Below are positions 42,365-51,596 of a stretch of 64,000 bases of DNA, one piece after another. Position 1 is the stretch's first letter. Each line of letters begins with the position of its first letter. Under the pieces are notes generated by a model. The model did not search any database and was not told the origin of the DNA. It worked only from the letters and a program-made list of their open reading frames with translations. The stretch is taken from positions 62,001 to 126,000 of the forward strand of contig JBFMFO010000001.1 in the NCBI GenBank assembly GCA_040754095.1. Reading direction: 5' to 3'. Origin of the DNA: QYQD01 sp040754095 (GTDB lineage: Bacteria > Desulfobacterota > QYQD01). The position numbers and the translations under genes are program-made.

Positions 42365-42545
42365 TCTCCATATATTAAATCAGGAACTCAGGAACTCATA
42401 AAAAGAAATACAAAAATCTCACTTTAATCAGTAACTTAAAAAATCAGGAAGACATTTTAATCAGGAAATCAAGAAATCAGGAATAGAACAGCATTTTTTC
42501 ATGAGTTCCTGAGTTCCTGATTATCAGCCTTATTTTCCTGATTTC
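42365..42545. repeat. CAGGAA-word repeat block, left of GxxExxY copy 2
   Basis: Words such as AATCAGGAACTCAGGAACTC and AATCAGGAAATCAAGAAATC, with TTCCTGAGTTCCTGATT in the other sense, and the CAAAAATCTCACTTTAAT module also found at about 45812 and 54905. It codes for the last residues of the GxxExxY protein. Confidence 0.85.
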
Positions 42546-42912
42546 CTGATTCACGACCAACTCTCTTTATTGTCAGCGGCATAGAGGCAAAATTGAGCAA
42601 CAGGCCGCTTTCCGACCGGGTTGCTTTCATGTAAGAACGTACGGTAGCAAAATGGATATTCTCCAAGGCCTTGATCGCCTTGAGTTCAACGACAACAGTG
42701 TGGGCAACTAACAGATCCAGGCGGTGCTCCCCGACTATCTTTGCTCGATATATAATCGCAATAGGGTTCTGCCTTTCGTAGGGAATTTTTAAAAGGTCTA
42801 GCTCGACACAAAGGGCTTCCTCGTAGATTGATTCCAGAAAACCCGGCCCGAGATCCCGGTGTACGGCAATAGCAGCAGCAATAATCTTCCCGGTCAACTC
42901 CTTGTCATCCAT
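42499..42912 (-). CDS. GxxExxY protein, copy 2
   Basis: 137 aa from the ATG at 42912 (MDDKELTGKIIAAAIAVHRD). Signature GPGFLESIYEEAL; nuclease-like core HRLDLLVAHTVVVELKAI; end RSYMKATRSESGLLLNFAS. The tail (NQENKADNQELRNS) is repeat-encoded. It differs clearly from copies 1, 3 and 4, so these are not recent duplicates. It is flanked on both sides by CAGGAA-word repeats instead of CACAGA words. Confidence 0.88.
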   Translation of the reverse strand: MDDKELTGKIIAAAIAVHRDLGPGFLESIYEEALCVELDLLKIPYERQNPIAIIYRAKIVGEHRLDLLVAHTVVVELKAIKALENIHFATVRSYMKATRSESGLLLNFASMPLTIKRVGRESGNQENKADNQELRNS

Positions 42913-42929
42913 CTGTACTTTCTTTCCTG

Positions 42930-43025
42930 AGTCACCGGTTGTCGGCCTTAATTTCCTCATTTCCTGAGTTCTTGAGCTCCTGATTAGCCTATTTATTCTT
43001 CTTGATTTCCTGAGTTCCTGATTTA
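42930..43025. repeat. CAGGAA-word repeat block, right of GxxExxY copy 2
   Basis: TTTCCTCATTTCCTGAGTTC and TTGATTTCCTGAGTTCCTG words. It supplies the last codons (GTQEIKKNK) and stop of the GT9 gene. Confidence 0.85.
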
Positions 43026-44545
43026 AAAATCGGCTTAAATTTATACTGGATTAAATCAATAATGGTCACATAATCCTCTGCTTCCATCGCCCGGCAGGCC
43101 TCGTTCAGCGCCGGCGTCAGGAGCTGAATCATCTCATCACCGTGCTGTCGCCCTTTCGCAAACTCCACAACCCTGCCCAGGCGATCAAAATACTCAGGCA
43201 AGGTCTCCAGAAAGCCTTCTTTGTTTCCTTCATAGAATTTCTTAATGATATTGTCCCCCCGTTGGACCAAGGCGTCGGCAGCGGACTCCAGGATTCTTCC
43301 GCTGTCCAGCGCTCTTCCCGGTTCTCTGGGAAAAAACAGACCGGATTCTCGATGTTCTGAATTGACTTTATCTATGGGGACTAGAAGCTGGTCATGACCG
43401 GGCTGCGTAAGTGTCATATATAAACGGACGCCGTCGTCCGCCCAGGAGAGCGGTGTGGATGGATATTTTCTCATTGCCCCGGCAATCTCTAAAACCCGGC
43501 AGACGTGTTCAGGGGTGATTGCCTTTCGGCATCTGTGTCCGGAAGTACAGTCGCCCGGATTCAGACATGGGGCACAAGGTTCGTCTGCGTAAAGCACGAG
43601 GTGTCCTGTCCCATACGGACCGGTCTCCCAGGGATAGGCAGTGCCGTAGAAAAGGGCTATAACCGGTATCCCCACTGAAGCGGCCATGTGCATGGTGCCG
43701 GTATCTCCGGTAATTAAACACTGGCATCGCTCAAGCGCCCCGCCCAGGGTCTTCAGAGTTGTTTTTCCGATCAAATCAATGACACGGCTGTTTTCCTTGC
43801 TGAGATTGCGCCGAATGACCTCAGCCAGACCTTTCTCATCATCGCTGCCGAGCAGGACCACCTTTGTATCTCTGGCGTTAACAAGCCATTTGATGACCTG
43901 GCCATAGTTTTCAGCGCCCCACTGGCGGAACGAGCGCGCCGCGCCCATCTGCACGGCGACGGGCGACTCGTCCTCCCGTACGCCTCCTGCCATAAGGAGG
44001 GCATCCGCCTCCCAGCGATCTGTTTCCTGTATATAAAAAGCCATGTCCCCGCAGCCGGGCGGCACGCCGGCTATGTGACAGGCCCAATCAACCAGATTTC
44101 TCCGGTTGGCCTTCCGATTCGTCCGTATTATGCCAAAGAGCGCTTTCGACACCTCGTCTTCAAAAACAAATCCACGCCCGGGACAAAAACTTCCCCCCCG
44201 TATTTCATCTGCCCCTATCAGCCCGGCCATAATGCCGCCGACCTCATACTGACGGTTGACGATTAATTGAAAACGCCTCTGCCTTAATTCAGACAGGAGA
44301 TCATACGTTTCATTGTATATCCTCGCATAAGATTCAGGCCTGTTCTTCAAATGCCATCGGTATTCCTTTTCGGGAATGGAAACAATTTCATCTATATTGG
44401 GATTGTCCGACAACAAACCGGTCATGTCCCGTCCGGTGAAAAAGGTGATTTTGCCGGATGGATGTTTCTCCCTGAGACCTTGCAACATCGGGGTCAACTG
44501 GAGTACATCTCCAAGGCGATGGGTGCGGATAACCAAAATATCCAT
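42989..44545 (-). CDS. GT9 (heptosyltransferase-like) glycosyltransferase
   Basis: About 518 aa from the ATG at 44545 (MDILVIRTHRLGDVLQLTPM). The two Rossmann-like halves of the ADP-heptose transferase family are seen, with the donor-site stretch CLITGDTGTMHMAASVGIPV and ALFYGTAYPWETGP. A helical C-terminal extension of about 150 residues has no known match to me. In this island it probably acts in flagellar or surface glycan assembly rather than LPS core. The C-terminus is repeat-encoded. Confidence 0.85.
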   Translation of the reverse strand: MDILVIRTHRLGDVLQLTPMLQGLREKHPSGKITFFTGRDMTGLLSDNPNIDEIVSIPEKEYRWHLKNRPESYARIYNETYDLLSELRQRRFQLIVNRQYEVGGIMAGLIGADEIRGGSFCPGRGFVFEDEVSKALFGIIRTNRKANRRNLVDWACHIAGVPPGCGDMAFYIQETDRWEADALLMAGGVREDESPVAVQMGAARSFRQWGAENYGQVIKWLVNARDTKVVLLGSDDEKGLAEVIRRNLSKENSRVIDLIGKTTLKTLGGALERCQCLITGDTGTMHMAASVGIPVIALFYGTAYPWETGPYGTGHLVLYADEPCAPCLNPGDCTSGHRCRKAITPEHVCRVLEIAGAMRKYPSTPLSWADDGVRLYMTLTQPGHDQLLVPIDKVNSEHRESGLFFPREPGRALDSGRILESAADALVQRGDNIIKKFYEGNKEGFLETLPEYFDRLGRVVEFAKGRQHGDEMIQLLTPALNEACRAMEAEDYVTIIDLIQYKFKPIFKSGTQEIKKNK

Positions 44546-44630
44546 AGCCAATTCTGCCTCACAGATAGATCCGGATTGCATGGAATTTGTTGATGCCTCT
44601 TGATTCCATCGCTCGCCAAACGGCCTGGTT

Positions 44631-45455
44631 TTAGCCTAATGTTATTATTTCATAATTTGAATAATAATCGATTTCCAACTCATACATGGCAATAGCTCCC
44701 GTCGGCAAACTGCCGATATCGATAGGCCACGTCCGGTTAAGACCCAAATCTATCTGCGACGCGACATTACATTCATCGGCCCAAAGCGGCCTGGCTTCGA
44801 TTGGCGCTAAAATAAAGCCGATATTATCCGGCGTATCAAGATCAAGCTCCCGCAAATCCAGGTTACCGTATAAATCGCTTTTCTCGTCACAACTCCCAAG
44901 GCATACCCAGTCATCTATGGTCCCGATGTCTATCTTCATCTCAAACTCATTGATGTTTCCGTCAATAAGCCTGTCATTAAGGGGTTGTCCTATACAGGCA
45001 TAGTTCACGCGTTTCCCTATTTTTCTGGAGTAACATTGGAACCAGAAAACCAGATCTGCACCCTTTAAATCGACGTCGTGGCCACGGATCTTACCGCGTA
45101 TCTTCATCCCCCGCATATTGGGATAGAGTAAGGTGGGATATAGGGAAAGCGGGCCTATCCACCCAGGTATCTGCCTCACGAAGGCAAAAAAAATCAATGA
45201 CAAGCCGCCAAACCCGGGATGGCTATGGTTCGCATCCAACCACCATGGACCCACTGAAAAAAGAAAGCGGCGCCCCCTGCTATCGGTTTTTGAATAGCTT
45301 GCGCTGGAGATTATACCGTTTCCACTTATTCTGTCGGTACCTGCATATGTGCGCCATGGAAAACCGTTAGATGATTCTAAACTATAACTCCTGTGCAAGG
45401 TGGTCTGTGACCTTACAACGGAATAGGTTGTTTCACCTATTTTCAACATTTCCAT
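44631..45455 (-). CDS. Hypothetical protein (unrecognised)
   Basis: 274 aa, no family recognised. It is rich in aromatic residues and beta-like stretches (RRFLFSVGPWWLDANHSHPG, YELEIDYYSNYEIITLG), with no signal peptide or long membrane helix. Base composition looks lower in G+C than its neighbours, suggesting transfer. It stands between the GT9 gene and a repeat element in the glycosylation island. Two in-frame ATGs lie close together at the start. Confidence 0.7.
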   Translation of the reverse strand: MEMLKIGETTYSVVRSQTTLHRSYSLESSNGFPWRTYAGTDRISGNGIISSASYSKTDSRGRRFLFSVGPWWLDANHSHPGFGGLSLIFFAFVRQIPGWIGPLSLYPTLLYPNMRGMKIRGKIRGHDVDLKGADLVFWFQCYSRKIGKRVNYACIGQPLNDRLIDGNINEFEMKIDIGTIDDWVCLGSCDEKSDLYGNLDLRELDLDTPDNIGFILAPIEARPLWADECNVASQIDLGLNRTWPIDIGSLPTGAIAMYELEIDYYSNYEIITLG

Positions 45456-45481
45456 ATCTTCAGTAATACCTCCATAATACT

Positions 45482-45862
45482 TTAGGTGTTCGAAAACGTC
45501 CTACATTGAAGCTCCCCGCAGTCCGCCTTGGGCGGATGGGGAATCTCCGTATGTAAGGTAAAAAGCATAGTATTCGAGCGCATTCCCCGCCGCAAGCAGC
45601 GGGGAATGCGCTCGCTATGCATGTTCAGAAAAGGTTGTTAATCTGGAAATCATGAACTCAGGAAAGGATGCTGTTTCATTCCTGATTTTTTGATTTCCAG
45701 ATTCATTCATATAACTTGTTACCAGGAAAGTATTTTTGAGAAATTGATTTTCAGCGCCTCGGCTTCGGGCTGCTTTGTTCTTTCCTGAGTTCATGAGTTC
45801 CAAATTGAAGTGAGATTTTTTGTATCTTCTTTTCATGAGGCTGTGAGTTCCTGATTAAAACG
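45482..45862 (+). mobile_element. Composite element with an inserted GAAGCTCCCC module (filled site)
   Basis: Begins TTAGGTGTTCGAAAACGTCC. A module of about 117 bases (about 45509-45625: GAAGCTCCCCGCAG, AATCTCCGTATGTAAGGTAA, a perfect 15-bp stem hairpin at 45576-45613, CTATGCATGTT) is followed by CAGAAAAGG and a CAGGAA-word block with the GTGAGATTTTTTGTATC module. The element at 54837 has ACATTCAGAAAAGG without the insert. It fills the 407-base gap; no gene is seen. Confidence 0.75.
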
Positions 45863-46531
45863 TCATTCTTTTATTTCCTCCAACAGGCGAGAGACTCCGT
45901 CACACAGGGTTATTCTGCCCCTCCCGGCCAGGTCATTTTTAGCAAAGGCGGGGTCGCGGGAATCTTTTCTATGCCTGAAAATCAACTCTTCCAATATATG
46001 TTCCACCTCTATATAAAACTCCGCATGAAGCTCTGTGACAGGAAGAAACTTTCGGTAAGAAACGGGCTGCATACTCCCTTCGCTAATAAGATTCATTACG
46101 TTCGGAACGCTTGCTCCCACGACTAAATTTACCCTGCTGTCATTGAGAATACCGGTCAGGTCCACGCCTTCCAAGGCTGCCCGGAATAGTTCAGGTTCGG
46201 CCTCGACTATTAATAACCGGCTGAAAGACCTGTTTCTCTTAAGGAGTAGGGAAATATGATGGCCGAGGCCGAATCCCAAAAGGGCAAAATCACCACGGCC
46301 ATCTGCCACCGATGCTGCCCATTGTTCAGCTTCCCGACCGGGACTTATCCGGCTATGAATAAAGCGATAATACCCCTGACCAAACAACTTTCCGGCCGTT
46401 AAAAGCCCGTCCCCGGCCGGCAATAGTTCCCAGGATAAGCCCACGCCGACTCCTGACATACTCGCGCCCAGATCCCGGTCTTTGTTTGTCAGAAGGGCAA
46501 GGTTGCTTTCTAAAAACCCGCCAGCCGGCAT
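45863..46531 (-). CDS. Maf N-terminal-domain-only protein
   Basis: 222 aa. ALLGFGLGHHISLLLKRN and LLIVEAEPELFRAALEGVDL, then NLVVGASVPNVMN match the N-terminal domain of the Maf protein encoded just upstream (FMGLGLGYHLHLF, IIFEEDIELFRLALQFADL, LFVGHDPEEA). The catalytic DUF115 domain is absent. The ATG at 46531 overlaps the maf stop (TGATG), so it is translationally coupled. It may be an accessory subunit or a degraded second maf. Confidence 0.75.
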   Translation of the reverse strand: MPAGGFLESNLALLTNKDRDLGASMSGVGVGLSWELLPAGDGLLTAGKLFGQGYYRFIHSRISPGREAEQWAASVADGRGDFALLGFGLGHHISLLLKRNRSFSRLLIVEAEPELFRAALEGVDLTGILNDSRVNLVVGASVPNVMNLISEGSMQPVSYRKFLPVTELHAEFYIEVEHILEELIFRHRKDSRDPAFAKNDLAGRGRITLCDGVSRLLEEIKE

Positions 46532-48438
46532 CAATTTCTCAAGGCTTCAGAGACCAAGGTCTCGGCCTCGCCGAGTGAATCAGCGGTAGATACAAAAAAT
46601 TGCCCGAGCACTCCCAGCCATTCTTTTATCATAAGCACCTGTGCCGATCGCAGGCAGTCCTGATCCGAATATATTTCAGGCAGAAAATTCAACCTGTTGG
46701 CGAACCACACGAGATGAGGTTGCAGTGTGTGCAGCATAATGTCGTTGACGTCTTGATCTTTCAGATAAAAATTCAATAAATCGAGAAACTTCCCGGCAAT
46801 TCCGGTAAGGACATCTTTATCAATCTCTGCCCCTTCATACATGAAAGGATGTATCGTTGTTTTTTGCGCCCTGCGGGTTTCGTCATGAAAATCCTTAAAT
46901 ACCTTGATTAGGCCCTCCAGGGCCTCCCGCGTGCCCCGTATCCGCGGCAGGAACTGTTCGAGTTCCTTTTGTATATCAAGGTCCTTGTAAAAATTTGAAC
47001 TCGCTTCACTGATAATCGCATCCGGATGGATTTTATCCCGGCAGTATCTGTCAATAGCCTCCTTAAAGGGCATGACTCCGGCCCCCCGAATTTTCGCGCC
47101 CCCTTCCGTTGCGTTGATACATAGCCCTTCGTAGGTTTTTATATCTTCCTCATGGTGTGACCTGAATATCTCCCAGGCCCTCGATGTCTTGACCGGCCTT
47201 CCGTTGTTCCCCTCCACTTCCAGTACCTCTTTATGGTAATATTCATCACGTTCCCCAAAAGGCATCTCCTTAACATGAGTGTCGCCATCCTCTGCAAAGG
47301 CCAGGTCCTGTCCGATCATGATAATCGGATCGCAACCCAGCGCCTCAGAGACCTTGAACGCCATATTCGAAACCGCAGGGCCGATAGACAGCGCGCCCTT
47401 ATCCTGGTGAAGCCAATCAAAATGAGAAAACGTCCTATGAACAATAATTTTTTCGCCCTTAAAACTGTCAAAGGCCCTTGGCCTGACCAATGGACAGATA
47501 GCCAGATAGATGCCTTCCAAATCCCGCACGTCTTCAAAAAAGTATTCTGTCCCGTCCGTCCTTTCGAGGGAAACTACAATATGAGGGCGGATGTCGCGTT
47601 TCATTAACGGCACGAAGCTGGCGTCACAACAAACGATCAAGGCTCGTTCGCGAATATCCTTTAACAGATGAATGTTCTTATTAAGAGAAGGGCCGGCTGC
47701 TACTGTGACAGCAGGCATTCCCTTGAATTTGTCGTATAACAGATTGATTCCGGGGTTGGAGACAATATGTTTAAGGTTGCTGAGCAGGTTATCCATGCCG
47801 ACAAAAGAATCCGTCGGATCATTACCGGCCAGGATCATCATCTGGCGAAAGGCCTTTTTTACTGTATTAAGGGCTCTGAGATAATATTCGTTATTTAATA
47901 AGATATGGGCCGGTAGAGGAATAATCTTGGTGGACCTCATAAAATTATGTATTCCTTTTTCCGTAATGATGTTCCTTCGAATCTGCGGGAAGGCCTCTTC
48001 AGGATCATGACCGACAAAGAGGTGGATATCCGGATGGCTGATTATCTGCTCCAGGTCTGCAAACTGCAAGGCCAGACGGAAGAGTTCAATGTCCTCCTCG
48101 AAGATTATGATCTTCCTTGCCCCCCAACGATCACCATAAAGTCTGACAAAAAGGTGGAGATGATAACCGAGCCCCAGCCCCATAAACACAACAATCGGGG
48201 CATGATTGATGTTCAATTCTTCGAAATAGGTCTTGCAATACCCGAAAGGGTCGTCATTGTCATAAAGCATTATATGATCCATATCCCGCTTAACAATGAC
48301 ATTCGGATCCCCTGTTTTTGACTTTATGACCATGCATTTACCAATTACCTTACTACTTGCCCTGACTTTGGCGGCAAGATCGGGATATTTCGATTCCAAA
48401 ATAGCCATGTTTTTCTTAAAAAACATATTGTTACGCAT
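46531..48438 (-). CDS. Motility accessory factor Maf (DUF115 flagellin glycosyltransferase)
   Basis: 635 aa from the ATG at 48438 (GGAGGAG 6 bases upstream; 8-base overlap with the upstream gene). The N-terminal Rossmann-like domain (FMGLGLGYHLHLFVRLYGDR) is followed by the DUF115/MptE-like GT-A domain: GMPAVTVAAGPSLNKNIHLL, VCCDASFVPLMK, PHIVVSLERTDG and IMIGQDLAFAEDGDTH. A helical C-terminus follows. Maf proteins attach nonulosonic acids to flagellin in the cytoplasm, which fits the pse genes and fliC nearby. Confidence 0.9.
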   Translation of the reverse strand: MRNNMFFKKNMAILESKYPDLAAKVRASSKVIGKCMVIKSKTGDPNVIVKRDMDHIMLYDNDDPFGYCKTYFEELNINHAPIVVFMGLGLGYHLHLFVRLYGDRWGARKIIIFEEDIELFRLALQFADLEQIISHPDIHLFVGHDPEEAFPQIRRNIITEKGIHNFMRSTKIIPLPAHILLNNEYYLRALNTVKKAFRQMMILAGNDPTDSFVGMDNLLSNLKHIVSNPGINLLYDKFKGMPAVTVAAGPSLNKNIHLLKDIRERALIVCCDASFVPLMKRDIRPHIVVSLERTDGTEYFFEDVRDLEGIYLAICPLVRPRAFDSFKGEKIIVHRTFSHFDWLHQDKGALSIGPAVSNMAFKVSEALGCDPIIMIGQDLAFAEDGDTHVKEMPFGERDEYYHKEVLEVEGNNGRPVKTSRAWEIFRSHHEEDIKTYEGLCINATEGGAKIRGAGVMPFKEAIDRYCRDKIHPDAIISEASSNFYKDLDIQKELEQFLPRIRGTREALEGLIKVFKDFHDETRRAQKTTIHPFMYEGAEIDKDVLTGIAGKFLDLLNFYLKDQDVNDIMLHTLQPHLVWFANRLNFLPEIYSDQDCLRSAQVLMIKEWLGVLGQFFVSTADSLGEAETLVSEALRN

Positions 48439-50890
48439 TGACATCTCCTCCGAACCCAACTGCGTTGAGATAACCCGACATTTTTTCGAGTTCTGCCTTA
48501 TTTGATATCTTGTATTGAATAATCTCTTCCACGACTTTCCGGCACAGAGTGGCCATATCCACCCTGTTGGTATCGGCAAAGTGTCTGCTCAGCTTCGCCA
48601 AAACCAGTCCTAAGTCTGCAAAGTCGCCGATTACCCCCCCGGTATCGAGATTTTCTCCCCTTAATACATCTCCGACCGCGCCGATCGCCCCTTCCCATTC
48701 TTCGCACCTGGCGAGCGCATAGATGCCTCCTGTTTTATATCTGATATTCCACGGGTCTGCCTCGCGAGCGTCACCCAGGCATTCGAGGCCTCTGCCCAAG
48801 TCCCCCGTTTCCAGTAAAGCCATGCCATAGAGATAACAAGCCCTCGCCCAATCCGCCCTGCTCATCGTCTCTTTTATATTCCCCAGGTGAGGCTCCAGAG
48901 TATTGCACACCTCTTCATATCTGCCGCCTGCAAGCTCCAACTCCGCTTTCGCCAGATGCAATTCCATCGAATCCGGAAACTTATCGATGGCTTTATCAAT
49001 AAGCCCTGTCACATTCTTAGCTTCCCCAACCGTAGAATATAATTCGATAATTCTTGCCAAAAGCTGAGGATTATCTATGCTGGTCTTATCTAACCACTTA
49101 AGAGCGGCATCCAGGTCGCCAAGTCTCAGAAAATAAAGAACCCCCCGCAAGGCCGTCTCAGGATCAGAGATAGATTCGAAAGCATTGCGCACGGCGATTT
49201 TCTTCCTCCGATCCCTCAATTCACGATCACACTTTGAATGAGTGATCTTAAACAAGTCATTGCGCTCGATTTTTATCCCTAACGTACCGATGGATCTATC
49301 CACGCCTTCAAATGCCCTGCCCTCAAAATGTATTTTGGGGTGAGTGGGAAATAACCTTGTAAGGTAATAAGGCTGGTTCAGCTGAGGAAGACGCAACATG
49401 ACCGTCATCTCCTCTTCTTTATCTTCCCACTCGATCTTTATGCAAAAAGCAGTATCCCGCCCTACCGGCAGGATCTGTTTAACTAATGCCAGCTTTATCC
49501 TGTCCCGCACATCGATGAACTCGTCCGCATCAAGGCACAGTATGTAAGCGCCTGTTGCCTCCCGAAGGCCGATATTTCTCGCCTTTGAAAAATCGTCTTC
49601 CCACGGAGATTCGATGATTTTGCCGTTAAATTCCCTGACGATCTCCCTGGTGTTGTCTGTCGATCCCGTATCTACAACGATAATTTCATCCGCGATACCG
49701 GATACGGAATCCAGCGCCTTGCGTATGTTCGGCCCTTCGTCTCGGGCAATCATACAAACACTTAACCTTGGCGGTTCCCAGTCATCTTTGTCGATGCAAT
49801 CAATAACCATAGCATCAAATTTATCATAACAAAGTTCCCTTGAGCGTTTAAGCAGGGAAACGGCCTTTTCTTTATTCCCATGCAGCAGGTAAGTCTTGCC
49901 CAATAGAGACAGGGGTTCTCCCAAACGATCTTCAGAAACTGATTCGACATATTTTTCAAGGCACTGTATGGCCTTGTCCGTATCAAAGAGATGGGCATAT
50001 ATGATACCCCCAATCCTGTAAGGTTCGGGTGTGTCAAAAAATTCCCACGTATTTTTCCATGCCTCAAAGAAGTCCCTTGCCTCCGCATATCTCCCAAATC
50101 TGCCCAGATTATGCAGCAGGGTCAGATACATCCTTTCCCCGCCAAAACCGGAAGAAAGCCCTTTGTAGTAGCGGTTCAAATCCTTCTTTGTCAAGACGGC
50201 GTAAGTAATATAGGTATCCCCGAGTTCCCACAAACTATCCTCCTCGGCCGGATCAAACAATATTTCTCCCTTAAGATATTTCATCTCAAGTTCCCTGGCC
50301 TCTGCCGGGCGGTCTTCCTTTGATTCTTCATTACGCTGACACGGATAAATCTGGACCTCCCTTAGAATTTGACTGTTAAATGCAAACAGATCTTCTTTTG
50401 AACAGGTCATCATTAACTTTAAAATTTTGGCAAAATATTGGCGACGCACCAAACGGATTTCGACCTTTGACACATATCTGGAACCTTTGGAGTATTTGTA
50501 TTGCCCGGAAATTTTTATCCAGCGATAGTCTTCCAGGACATCCGGCTCAACAACATCCTTGACAATCAGACTGTATCCCTGTGTAGGCCCATTGCCGAGT
50601 ATCTTACCTATCAGCGCATCGGACTGCAGGATGACTTTTTCACCCGCCTTCAAAAAAAGGACCCACTCCGAATTGCACCGTCGTTCCAATAATTCCTGTG
50701 CCTCGGTTAAAGAAGGCTCGCTTTTTACCACCTCCAGACCTTTTTCTTCCGCCAGATCAACACTCCTGTCCGTTGAACCCAGATCAAGATAAACCGTGCG
50801 CCGACTCAACTTCAAGGCACTGTCAATGCACTCACCCAACAGCCCCTCTTGATTCTTGCCGATGACACATATAGATAACTTATTTTCCAT
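48431..50890 (-). CDS. Dual GT2 glycosyltransferase with TPR-like repeats
   Basis: 819 aa. A first, degenerate family 2 domain (ICVIGKNQEGLLGECIDSAL, LDLGSTDRS, with LKAGEK in place of the DxD) and a second, intact one from about residue 375 (SVCMIARDEGPNIRKALDSV, VDTGSTDNT, LCLDADEF). Helical repeats lie between them and after. Only the second looks catalytic. I chose the ATG at 50890 (AAAGGAG 5 bases upstream) over the GTG at 50896. It is cotranscribed with maf (8-base overlap). Likely transfers a sugar in flagellar glycan assembly. Confidence 0.88.
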   Translation of the reverse strand: MENKLSICVIGKNQEGLLGECIDSALKLSRRTVYLDLGSTDRSVDLAEEKGLEVVKSEPSLTEAQELLERRCNSEWVLFLKAGEKVILQSDALIGKILGNGPTQGYSLIVKDVVEPDVLEDYRWIKISGQYKYSKGSRYVSKVEIRLVRRQYFAKILKLMMTCSKEDLFAFNSQILREVQIYPCQRNEESKEDRPAEARELEMKYLKGEILFDPAEEDSLWELGDTYITYAVLTKKDLNRYYKGLSSGFGGERMYLTLLHNLGRFGRYAEARDFFEAWKNTWEFFDTPEPYRIGGIIYAHLFDTDKAIQCLEKYVESVSEDRLGEPLSLLGKTYLLHGNKEKAVSLLKRSRELCYDKFDAMVIDCIDKDDWEPPRLSVCMIARDEGPNIRKALDSVSGIADEIIVVDTGSTDNTREIVREFNGKIIESPWEDDFSKARNIGLREATGAYILCLDADEFIDVRDRIKLALVKQILPVGRDTAFCIKIEWEDKEEEMTVMLRLPQLNQPYYLTRLFPTHPKIHFEGRAFEGVDRSIGTLGIKIERNDLFKITHSKCDRELRDRRKKIAVRNAFESISDPETALRGVLYFLRLGDLDAALKWLDKTSIDNPQLLARIIELYSTVGEAKNVTGLIDKAIDKFPDSMELHLAKAELELAGGRYEEVCNTLEPHLGNIKETMSRADWARACYLYGMALLETGDLGRGLECLGDAREADPWNIRYKTGGIYALARCEEWEGAIGAVGDVLRGENLDTGGVIGDFADLGLVLAKLSRHFADTNRVDMATLCRKVVEEIIQYKISNKAELEKMSGYLNAVGFGGDVNA

Positions 50891-50954
50891 TTTCACTCCT
50901 TTGGGCCGGCATTAAACCAAACTCAATTTTCATCCTGCCGGCATAATCGATAGA

Positions 50955-51500
50955 TTATCGTGCAATGCCCAATATGACTTCATCGACGTACTCTCCACCG
51001 TAAAATCGCTGTTTTTTCCTGACCCCTTCTACCGAAAAACCGGCTTTTTTGAAGGCCTCAATCGAACCGATATTGTTTGCGTATATCCCTGCCGTCAATT
51101 TATGAAGATTTAACGTGTTAAAAGCGTAATCAGTGACCAGTTTAATAGCCTCTGTGCCATATCCTTTTCCCCAGAAACTTTTTTCCCCTATAATAAGAGA
51201 AACATCCGCAAAGCGATGAAACCAGTTGATAGGGCCTACTTTGATATTTCCGATGTGCTCGTCCCCATTTTTTACAATAACAGCCATAAACGCACTGTTG
51301 GCATCTACTTGCATTTGTCTCACGTAACATTCTATCTTCTCTCGTGAATATGGAAAAAACCGGGTCTCCAGATATTGGACCACTTCAGGATCGTTCATCC
51401 ATCGGTAGTAATTTTCAGTCACATCCGAAAGACGAACTTCTCGTAAATAAATCCGTTCTCCATCTATAACCGGCCCGGCGCTTTCTTTTTGACTTTCCAT
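50955..51500 (-). CDS. GNAT N-acetyltransferase (RimJ/PseH-like)
   Basis: 181 aa. Starts IDGERIYLREVRLSDVTENY; the acetyl-CoA loop is KSFWGKGYGTEAIKLVTDYA; ends with NNIGSIEAFKKAGFSVEG. A complete GNAT fold. A separate PseH domain is fused to PseG, so this enzyme probably acylates another position or sugar of the same pathway. The substrate is unknown. Confidence 0.88.
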   Translation of the reverse strand: MESQKESAGPVIDGERIYLREVRLSDVTENYYRWMNDPEVVQYLETRFFPYSREKIECYVRQMQVDANSAFMAVIVKNGDEHIGNIKVGPINWFHRFADVSLIIGEKSFWGKGYGTEAIKLVTDYAFNTLNLHKLTAGIYANNIGSIEAFKKAGFSVEGVRKKQRFYGGEYVDEVILGIAR

Positions 51501-51596
51501 GATGCCTCTTTCCTGACCCTCTTCCGGCTACAATCCCTCTGTCCGAATGCTTTCGGTCTTGTGAAACCTCTGGTACTGTCTAACTTTCCTCCTATT

